The notes under the pieces are model-generated. The model was not told the origin of the DNA. It saw only the letters and a list, made by a program, of their open reading frames with translations, and searched no databases. A stretch of 26,962 nt of DNA from positions 404,154 to 431,115 of the forward strand of contig CABFPE010000208.1 in assembly GCA_900660155.1 (NCBI GenBank), read 5' to 3'. The number at the start of each line of letters is the position of its first letter. The first letter of the stretch is position 1. Source of the DNA: Hofstenia miamia. Taxonomy: Eukaryota > Xenacoelomorpha > Acoela > Hofsteniidae. Shown here piece by piece: positions 19,405 through 26,962 of this stretch. The position numbers and the translations under genes are program-made.

Positions 19405-19580
19405 AGAAAAACAGCTTATTTTATGCTTCTGATACTTTTCTTTCAGTTGCTTTTGCTTACATGAATGGGTCAATTTTGACAGGGGCATGAGTTTAGGAGA
19501 TAGAATTGGTCTGTTTAAGACTGATAATGAAATTAAAAGTTTAGCATATATTTTAATGCTAAGCCAGGAAGGATATCCTG
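19405..19580 (-). repeat. Repeat family R, copy 1
   Basis: Matches 22,505-22,695 in the same orientation. Shared plus-strand blocks are AAAACAGCT, CTTCTGA.ACTTTTCTTTCA, TGAATGGGTCAATT.TGACA, GCATGA.TTTA, ATAGAAT and AATGAAATT. The minus strand of both copies is open and encodes a related lysine-rich peptide ending KLTHS...KQ.KEK.QK.K.SCF (62 codons here). The indel between the copies in this segment preserves the frame. No domain is recognised. Confidence 0.7.
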
Positions 19581-19689
19581 GCATTTTAAATTTTCGAGCA
19601 GCTAATGGTACCTTAAGTTGTATTTTCTAATAAAATCACACGTTGTACATGTTCAATGTATATGCGGTAATCTTATGTATTCCACCAGT

Positions 19690-19925
19690 GTTACGCAAGG
19701 TGGGAACATGTTGGAATTGCCACCCGTCAGGTTTTCAAAAGTGATTTTGACTGGCTTAATCAAAAAAATTTCGGCAAAAACATGAAAACTAAAACTTAGG
19801 GTTGTGAAATGCAGGGTAAGGGTTTCTTTTTTAAAATTTTCAAAACATTGCGATTAGCTTTTCCCCGCTTTTGGTCATAACTAAAATGTCCCCTGTAAGA
19901 AAATCCTGCGTACGGCCCTGTATTC
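19690..19925 (+). repeat. Repeat family B, copy 1
   Basis: Collinear with 21,108-21,366. Shared blocks are TACG...GGTGG-like sequence at the left end, TTGATTTTGA-type and TTAATCAAAAA, TTTCGGCAAAA/TTTTGGCAAAA, AAAACTAAAA.CTT, a CATAACTAAAATG/CATCATTGGTG segment, and the right end AAATCCTGCGTACGGCCCTG. The size and lack of coding capacity suit a short non-autonomous dispersed repeat. Confidence 0.6.
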
Positions 19926-21107
19926 CACAACTAATAATTCGCAACAAATTTTGCAATCAATATAACATACTGCAAACCAAAAGAAGTCATTAAAATCAAG
20001 CGTGCGTGCCCTTTTTTCATTGAAAACTTTGTGATAGTAGCTGATATTTATTCGAAAGCCATGAGTTCCTGATTTGTAGTGCTTTTTAAACCTCGCAAAG
20101 TATGTCAAAAATTATTTAAATAATTTCATTTTTTCGAGCTGTTATTGTTCTTAGCTTTATTTTTCAGGGGTATCTAATCTCCCATTAGTAGTTTATGACA
20201 CAAAGTCTCTTGGCTTCGAAAGTCTTAGCAAGCAAACATTAAATTGATAAATTCATGGAAGATGTACAAAGGATAAGGTCAAGGCATGGCAAGCCAATTA
20301 ACAATGGCTGAGACTCAAACATATATTTTGCCACATGAGAAATTTCATTAACATTTGGAAAAATCAGCTTGAATTTTAAAAAAATAAGTGCATTACATGC
20401 GTTTACAATTAATTATTCAAAAATATGAATTTCAAGAAAATACATCTTTGGAAGATTTAATCAATTTGTTCCACAACTTTTATTTATTGCTATGAACAAT
20501 GTGATGAAAAATAGTTTACATTTTGAAATTTTACATTAGTATCTTTTGCTCTTTTAAAGGTTTTTTGAAATTTTCAGTAAATTTCTAAGAACCAAAACAC
20601 TGAAGACATTTTTTTTGGCAAGGACTGTAAAATGGTCCCAAAATAAGCTGAATTGTCAAAGCGGTAAATGTCAGGCCTAAGGTTTCGTAGGCATAGCCAA
20701 GAGTTGCTGCAGAGTTTTCAACACATTAAAATTTCTGCTCACACAGGCTTAATATCAATCCCAAAAATGCTAACAATATGACAGTAAATAAATTTTCAAG
20801 ATACTTTTATAAGATTCACATAATTGCAATTTACAGAAACAAAATTGTCTTGGTAACTAGCCCACATGCTGGATGGCTTAACTTTGAGATGAAGTGAAAT
20901 TCTACCTGCGAACATAATTTTACAACTGTTATTAAGTTGCAGTCTATACTAAATATAGCACATAATTATAGATTTTTAATTTTAAATAAAAAAGAACTAT
21001 TTAAAACCGTTTACAACTATAGTTTTACCAACGTTTTTCAAACGATCGAGGTGATGCAAATTTCACTTAATAAGTACTTCAGAGAATATTAGCATCCCTT
21101 AGCATCA
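19926..21107. other. Non-coding stretch
   Basis: Open frames of up to 75 codons on the minus strand (19,881-20,108) overlap repeat B and show no domain. The remainder is AT-rich with no gene, RNA or array recognised. Confidence 0.5.
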
Positions 21108-21366
21108 CCTTGGCTACGGCGTGGAATTCCTGATCACCGGAAAATAATGCATTTTGAGAATTTAAATTTTTTTCAAATATTGACATTTTCAATGATTTTG
21201 ATTGGTTAAATCAAAAATTTTTTGGCAAAATATTAAAAAAGTTAAAAACTAAAATCTTGAATTGCAATTTTGGGTCTATTTTTCAATATTTTCCAAACTT
21301 TTTTGACTCACTTCATCATTGGTGCGATGTTCTCCGTCAGCAAATCCTGAGTGCGCCTCTGAACAA
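21108..21366 (+). repeat. Repeat family B, copy 2
   Basis: Begins CACCTTGGCTACGGCGTGG and ends AAATCCTGAGTGCGCCTCTG, matching the ends and middle of 19,690-19,925 in the same orientation. The two copies are moderately diverged. Confidence 0.6.
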
Positions 21367-21859
21367 TAGTGAATTTTGTCATTCACTTCATCCACAGTAA
21401 TACAATTTATTTCGAACGCGTTGACCAATAGTTCCCATATCTAAAGATTTTCAATTTTTTTAACAGGCATGGAGAAAATTGCTTGAAAATCTTAAAACAG
21501 ATTTGTTCTTTGTAATTAACATGAGCAGCCTAAAATTCAGTTGCATAAGATTTCAATTTGGATCTCAGATACGAATACCATTGAATTTTCGTTGTATAAA
21601 TCAGAACAATCTGAGTAATAAATGATTTGGGAACAACATTTAACTAATTGCTAGACATTTTATATCCATATAACGTGTTTAATCATCGCTGAGAACCTCA
21701 ACAAAATATATGTTGTCAGAAATCTGCAAATTTATCAAATTCTAAACGGTCGTTTAGCAAACTTTAGAATTCGGCATTGGCATGTTCCATAGAAAAACTC
21801 TATGCTTACATATTAGCACTAATTCTATTAGAAATTTTTCAAAATCTCTGATGGTTTCC
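21367..21859. other. Non-coding stretch
   Basis: No coding or structural feature recognised between repeat B copy 2 and the LINE remnant. Confidence 0.45.
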
Positions 21860-22490
21860 CCAAATAATTTTTAAACACTTATAATAATAGAGGTTTTATT
21901 TCCTGTGGAAGTCTGTCGCTTACGATAGTTCTGATTAATAAGGTCTATAAGATGCACAGCACTGAAATTCGTCATTCGATCATAAAGCTTGACAGGTTTA
22001 CGAAGCAATTTCTGTTAAAGCTTCACCAAAAATCTCATAGCCGTCGAAAATTACTGGCATTATGTAGGTCTTTAAAGTGGTCAGTGTTCTTGCTACATTA
22101 AAATATTTCAAAGAAAATCTTAAAGAGTTTATGATATAGTTAACCTTTTTGATCACCTTCCTAACATGATGTTTCCATTTCAAATTTTCGTGTAACACCA
22201 AGCCCAAATACGTACACACATCCTCCTGTGGAGCTTGCTTTCCATTCATAGACATCTTTATATTTGTCATATCTTCCGTATCACTGATATGATGCTTAAC
22301 TCGAAATATTACTTTCTCGCATTTATCGGGATTGACAATTTCATTTTTGTCAATCAAAAAGTTAATAATTTTTTGAATTTTCTGTTTGCAGTAATTGTAA
22401 TCTCACGAACTAATAATGATACTTAAGTTCTGAGAACAGCATAAGTAGAGAACCATCTCCTACGACACGACAGCCTCTGACTTTGCGCCC
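21860..22490 (-). pseudogene. LINE (non-LTR) reverse transcriptase, C-terminal fragment
   Basis: The best open segment (complement of 22,357-21,998) contains LIDKNEIVNPDKCEKVIFRV, then MNGKQAPQEDVCTYLGLVLH, ENLKWKHHVRKV and TYIMPVIFDGYEIF. This matches the thumb and post-thumb region of Jockey/CR1-like LINE RTs: (N)...KCE.m.F, then .YLG..(L/I)...L.W..Hv..v, then ...Y.....P...Y....W. Upstream, after an in-frame stop at 22,403-22,405 and a frame change near 22,435, GDGSLL and SQNLSIIISS occupy the place of the catalytic (Y/F)ADD block and its following helix. The catalytic box is therefore degraded. The frame stops at 21,998 and a weak continuation runs to about 21,860. The product is non-functional. 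Confidence 0.75.
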
Positions 22491-22504
22491 TTTAGTGGTG
22501 GCAT

Positions 22505-22695
22505 GGAAAAAAACAGCTAAGTTTTTTCTTCTGACACTTTTCTTTCATTTGCTTTTTTTCGTTAGTTTTACTTGAATGGGTCAATTCTGACAACTGCATG
22601 AATTTAAGATATAGAATCGTCGGACTTTCTAGTGTTAAGAGATCAACGATATAATATGTAATAATGAAATTTCCGACAAAAGCTTCCTGACAGGG
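22505..22695 (-). repeat. Repeat family R, copy 2
   Basis: Second copy of the repeat at 19,405-19,580. The minus-strand open frame (77 codons, complement of 22,725-22,492) carries the related LSELTHS....KKQMKEKCQK segment with four extra codons relative to copy 1. It lies immediately upstream, in the minus sense, of the LINE RT fragment and could be part of that element's 5' portion, but copy 1 has no RT next to it. Confidence 0.7.
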
Positions 22696-22726
22696 ATTGA
22701 TCGTAGATGTTTTCCTAGATGTCAAA

Positions 22727-23241
22727 GAAAAGTCATAATTTATTATTTCATTTTTTCACTAATGTATTAACATTGCAAATTTCATACTCGAAAAATTGGA
22801 GATAATATTTCTCAGATAATTAAATGAACCTAATTTCACCCTATGAATAGCATGATTGATCCTAATCTACCCCTATATACTAAAATCAAAATTAGATCTC
22901 TAGATTTACAAAAAGCAAGAATATTGGCATAATTAATTTTGAAAATTGCTTTACTCAATCTATATAAAACAAAAAATAAAATTTTAATAATAATGCGATG
23001 ACATGATTTTCATAGGATATATAGCAAATAATAAACAATCATCTATAAAACTTACAATTGCAAATTCTAACAAGGAATTGCTAAAAAATATTGTTAGTGA
23101 TGCCTATGTCAAACATGTATATTTTCCTTGTTTTAGAATTGATATTGAGTAGATTTAGGGCCAGTAGCAGAACTAGCTGGAAGGCCAGGTTGGCTTCATC
23201 AATACCATTTTTAATCTAGTTTGTGTGCGAATTAGCACTTC
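22727..23241. other. Non-coding stretch
   Basis: AT-rich, with no gene recognised. Confidence 0.5.
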
Positions 23242-23304
23242 ATGTATATATATGTATATATATATATATATGTATATATGTATATAAAATATATATATAT
23301 ATGA
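23242..23304. repeat. TA/TG microsatellite
   Basis: About 60 bp of alternating TA with interspersed TG (TATATG-type units), slightly interrupted by AAAAT near 23,288. The plus-strand open frame through it is an artefact of low complexity. Confidence 0.9.
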
Positions 23305-24239
23305 TAGGTATACATATAGATCTAGGTAAGCTTTTAAAAGAGATAATCTGGCAAAAAATTATTTCAATAACTTCTTTTAGAGTAAAGATTTTTATCTTAT
23401 ACAGCAGAATATCGTTGATTATCGATCTTTTAATATAATGTTTTGCTATGGCTGACGGATTACCTAGGATTCGATAATTTCAGCATTTTGAATGCACAAT
23501 TTCGAGCACGAAAATTACAAATTCAAAAAATTAAAATTTCCAAGATTGCAAAAATGCTTTTTAACTTTGGATAAGTATTGTACAGTTCCAGAATTTCTGA
23601 TTGCTGAATTTCTTCAAAAATTGTTTAATATTTATACAAATTTAAATCATTGTGTCTAATTATTCAAACTTAGAAAATGTAGTGTACACTGTACATATTC
23701 AGAGGAATTTCTCAGTAATTTTTTTTCTAAAACTCAAACAACATAAAATGTGTTTAAGTTTGTTTTGAACATTTATGAGCAGAATTATGATCTTTCATTT
23801 TAAATTAGCTAATGTTTTTCATAGATAACAAACTGGTTTTCATAAGATGAACTGATCTATTTGCAGTTTATTCTTTTCGGTCAACAGCTTCTTCATCCAT
23901 TTCATCACAACAAAAGGTAACGTTTCTGGTGACGAATATCATACATTTGTACTTCAACTTCCAAAAAAATTGAATTTTTAGTAAAAATTCTAGCAATAAT
24001 GTGCAGAACAAGTCTAAAAATTCGGAAAAATAATTAATGTTGTTTACCGCAAGATATACGGATTTTTGAGACATGTTGCAAACCCGAAAAAGAAATAGGC
24101 ATGAATGTTAGCTAAGATGACCACATTAAGTAGAAAAATTGAAGTATGGGTTATATTTGTATGCTTGAAGTAAGAATAGCTCTAAATATATGGGAAAAAT
24201 CCAAAAAGTGCTAGACAATACTTAGCACCATTTTCTATC
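23305..24239. other. Non-coding stretch
   Basis: No gene recognised. A 68-codon minus-strand open frame at 23,868-24,074 has no family resemblance. Confidence 0.5.
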
Positions 24240-24261
24240 GTAATATATATATATATATATA
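24240..24261. repeat. TA microsatellite
   Basis: About ten TA units directly adjoining the hammerhead-like core on the minus strand. Confidence 0.9.
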
Positions 24262-24287
24262 GTTTCGATTTACTAAATCATCATCAG
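24262..24287 (-). ncRNA. Hammerhead-ribozyme-like core (incomplete)
   Basis: On the minus strand CTGATGA is followed by one extra T, the perfect 5-bp hairpin GATTT-AGT-AAATC, and GAAAC. CUGAUGA, stem II and GAAA are the conserved hammerhead core, in the right order. After GAAAC the transcript enters the TA run, which could fold on itself as stem III. I do not find the expected G-U-H cleavage triplet or a stem I strand pairing with the upstream TTTTGTGTAT. A 14-bp palindrome, CACAAAATTTTGTG, lies just upstream in the minus sense. Hammerheads are known in Penelope-like retroelements and retrozymes. A degenerate relic or a chance match are both possible. Confidence 0.35.
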
Positions 24288-25289
24288 ATACACAAAATTT
24301 GTGGGAATTTATAAATTTACAATCAAATACACTTAATATTACAAATATCTAATGCATGCTCTNATGCGTTCTACTTAATATCTTTTAGAAAGGATATAAC
24401 AATTTTGAGGAACCCTGATCTAATCTCATATTTTCTAGCTATTATTTTTTAACAACAAATAATTTAAATAAGTGTTTGTTTTCGAAAGAATTGTTTGCAT
24501 AATGTCAATATATTATTTATTATCAAGCCATTATATTAAGCCAAAGAGCACCTGCCTGTCCATTTGATATATCAAATGTTATAAGTATACAAGTTAAGCA
24601 TTAATAAATATTGAGACTCTTTTACTGTATACACATTACTAATTTACTAGATGATGTATACGATCAAAATATATAACCATGCATGACATTTTTATAAAAA
24701 CGAATAAAGTTGATATAAAGTATAACTTATGCGTCACTCATTTAGAGAAAGAATAAGTTCTTCAACTAAATTAACAGACATGAGCAAATTAAAGAGCAAC
24801 TATTCTTGGCACTGTGGTAATTCTATAGCATCTATTTCATTAACCAAATTATCCTATCAGTTTCCCTTCATAAAAAGATTGAAACTTAGAGAACTTAATG
24901 ATAGAGCATGGATACAATAAAAAGTCATAAATTTTCCATCCACAAATAAGCAGGTATTAAAATGGCGAGTTCCTTACAATAGTTTAGTATATATAGAAAA
25001 TAATCTAAAATTAAGAATTACTATAAAATCGTTAACATTATTGTAAGGATAATATTTACCATTATTTATTGTACCTTCTTTCAAACTATTGAAAGAAACT
25101 TTTTTAAGTGAGATTTTTTAGTGTTTAGTATCATTTGGCATACATTCTGAAATAAATTACATTAGTGAATACCTACTGTAAAAGCGGATATAAAAATTCG
25201 TGGTGAGGAAATGTGAATTTAGACAATGTGAATTTCTTAAATGTCTGAATTAGATGTGTGTGACACATTCGCATAGAATTAACCCTCCT
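24264..25289. other. Non-coding stretch containing the single ambiguous base
   Basis: N at 24,363. No gene recognised. A 63-codon plus-strand open frame at 24,729-24,920 shows no domain. Confidence 0.5.
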
Positions 25290-25620
25290 TCGGGTGATGC
25301 TTGATCTTAGCCAAGTCTTGAGACACCCCAATGGTGAAAAAATACGTTCGTTCAACCTGATGGCGTTATAAGAATCAACTTCTAAAAGTAAGCACCTCAA
25401 AAAAGTTCTTATTTGTAGATCTAATACTATATGGAAGCTTGTTATACAAATTGTTGAAGCTTTCATAGTGAATGAATTATCCTAATAACGACAACAATTT
25501 AGCCGTTTATTTATGAAAGTGTGATTACGATTTTTGAATTTAAAAAAGCCTTTGGAATTTTTACATGATAAATTACGAGCTATAATTTTAAAAATCTGTA
25601 TTAGCAAAAGGTATTGAATC
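25290..25620 (-). pseudogene. LINE reverse transcriptase C-terminal tail fragment
   Basis: Across frame changes the minus strand reads LLIQIFKI, FFKFKNRNHTFINKRLN, a stop, DNSFTMKA, then NNLYNKLPYSIRSTNKNFF. The terminal region of CR1/Jockey-like ORF2 proteins follows the pattern (D)LI..YKIL......FF.f....R......r.....f..R....WN.LP..IR....l..FK. The LP.SIR block is the most telling part. This lies upstream, in the minus sense, of the RT fragment at 21,860-22,490, and the C-terminal order is wrong for one element, so it is a separate insertion. Confidence 0.5.
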
Positions 25621-25639
25621 ATGAAGTATGGCGATAATA

Positions 25640-26061
25640 TTTTAACATTATTTTTTACAATTTAATACTTTTTTATTGAAAATAGCGTCTTTAAAGCAGA
25701 GGAGTTATCACTTATATTATCATTTTAGTCATTAATTTCCTGCGTGTCAAATTTACGAAGGAGTCCATTAAAGCCTGTCTCAACTACACTATTTAATCGG
25801 CCAGACTTAATTGGACCGGTTAAATCGCTTATTTACGACGAAAATTCATTCCATTCACCAAAATTTTAGTCGGGTGATCGAGGCACCCAAATTATTACTT
25901 CTTTTATATAATGAAATCGATAAAAATACGTTACATAACTTTAATTGGTAAAAAAATTATATTTTAATGCATTTAATAACATTAATGGAAGACGTTTTAT
26001 AACATGTCTAAAATGACATAGAAGACGTCAAAAAAACGTTTAACAATCACATCTATATATT
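25640..26061. other. Non-coding stretch leading into the tandem array
   Basis: No gene recognised. Diverged array-like words (GGAAGACGTTTTA, TAGAAGACGTC) appear from about 25,985, so the array may originally have extended this far. Confidence 0.45.
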
Positions 26062-26303
26062 AGGTGTAGAAAACATCTCTAAGATGTTTAGAAATGGTTT
26101 ATAAGACATTTAGGAGACGTCTAGAAGACGTTTAGAAATCATCTAGAGGACGCTTAGAAGATGTTTAGAAGACGTCTAGAGAGGCTTAGAAGACGTCTAG
26201 AAGACGCTTAAAAGACGTGTAGAGCAGTTTCGAATGCGTCTAGAAAATTCTTAGAAATTGTTTAGAAGAAGTTTACAAAGAATGTAGAAGACATGTTTAT
26301 AGA
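26062..26303. repeat. 11-bp tandem minisatellite, consensus AGACGTYTAGA
   Basis: About 20 consecutive units of 11 bp, for example AGACGTCTAGA, AGACGTTTAGA, GGACGCTTAGA, AGATGTTTAGA. A few units are 10 bp. AGACGTCT and TCTAGA are each palindromic, so the array can pair with itself on either strand. Units decay towards both ends, most strongly after about 26,230. CpG is retained in many units, with some TG and CA variants. Confidence 0.9.
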
Positions 26304-26935
26304 AATATTAATAATTCATAACTACATATTACTGCTAAACTATTTTATAAATTTCTAATATTCCGCTATGAGCAGACAAAAGTGCATTATACTGCAGAGA
26401 TAATGCTGCATGCAGTTAATGAACATGCACAGAAACTATAATTGACATTTCAATAAAACTGTAACAATTTTAATTCTATAATTATGAAATAATAGTATTT
26501 TTCTGAAAAATGTCTTAGTTTATAATCTTCAACAATGTGCTAATAATTTTGCGTATAATAAATTTAAATTGAATATTTTCATTCTAAATAAATTTGAAAA
26601 AAATTTTTTGAAGCATCGTTAAAAATATACTGGCAATAAATTTTTTGCTTGTTTTCAAGTTATATTCACTTAGTGCTAAAGCTTTCCATAAGTTATTCTT
26701 ATAATAACGTGAATATTCAAATATTTAATATCTAAAGCCCCGATTACACTGGTTCAACTTTGGGAATTCGTCAAGCAAATCTAGAGTTTACATTATTCGG
26801 GGTGTTGATTTCATTTCACGAATACGAAATAGAAAGCTCCTGTTTACATGGTTACTCTTAGCATATATTTATGAAACTATATAAAAAAATAATAGCTTAA
26901 TGCCAGTCATTTACTTAACACATCTTTCATATCAA
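26304..26935. other. Non-coding stretch
   Basis: AT-rich, with no gene recognised. Confidence 0.5.
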
Positions 26936-26962
26936 TGTATATATATATATATATATATATAT
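26936..26962. repeat. TA microsatellite at the window edge
   Basis: Uninterrupted alternating TA running off the right end of the window. Confidence 0.9.

Noticed and set aside
23223..23438. Plus-strand 71-codon frame rich in Tyr/Ile
   Set aside because: It is a TA/TG microsatellite translated; low complexity, not a gene.
26062..26303. CRISPR-like array
   Set aside because: Units are contiguous 11-mers with no spacers, in an animal-type genome.

Overview
This window looks like invertebrate metazoan nuclear DNA, seen as AT-rich, intron-poor, repeat-dense sequence with one ambiguous base (N at 24,363). There is no bacterial-style gene layout, no operon, no rRNA or tRNA, and no intact host gene that I can recognise. 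The recognisable coding traces are all decayed mobile-element proteins: Ty3/gypsy-type gag, reverse transcriptase, RNase H and integrase; a THAP zinc finger and a SWIM zinc finger inside an element with terminal inverted repeats; and LINE reverse transcriptase fragments. The species cannot be fixed from the sequence. Strong CpG loss with preserved TpG/CpA over the older retroelement block suggests an animal that methylates at least its transposons.

Region 1-15,300 is a nested LTR-retrotransposon graveyard. Five copies of one LTR family (called Y here) lie at 1-832 (+), 3,835-4,708 (+), 5,470-6,325 (-), 7,718-8,575 (-) and 14,757-15,295 (+). The minus-strand pair encloses a primer-binding site and a broken gag but no pol, so it reads as a deleted LTR-gag-LTR copy. 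Two pol remnants lie on strands opposite to the neighbouring LTRs: RT and RNase H on the minus strand at about 2,860-3,780, and integrase on the plus strand at about 8,650-9,277, followed by about 1.4 kb of decayed, unidentified coding sequence. By eye I count one CpG in 833-3,780 and three in 4,701-14,578, whereas the LTR at 3,835-4,708 has about 25, so it must be much younger or differently treated.

Region 15,300-18,700 has normal CpG content. It holds an element bounded by about 150-bp inverted repeats (15,905-17,712). A THAP-type zinc-finger start reads inward from the left and a SWIM zinc-finger pseudogene reads inward from the right. The THAP reading frame is cut by a copy of a second dispersed repeat family (X). 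X occurs at 16,238-16,975, 17,853-18,662 and, inverted and CpG-depleted, at about 11,085-11,795.

Region 18,700-26,962 is mostly non-coding. It contains two further short dispersed repeat families (R and B, two copies each), two LINE fragments on the minus strand (21,860-22,490 and 25,290-25,620), a hammerhead-ribozyme-like core on the minus strand at 24,262-24,287 beside a TA run, TA microsatellites, and an 11-bp tandem array with palindromic units at about 26,062-26,303. The genes do not form a pathway; the window records successive insertion and decay of transposons.
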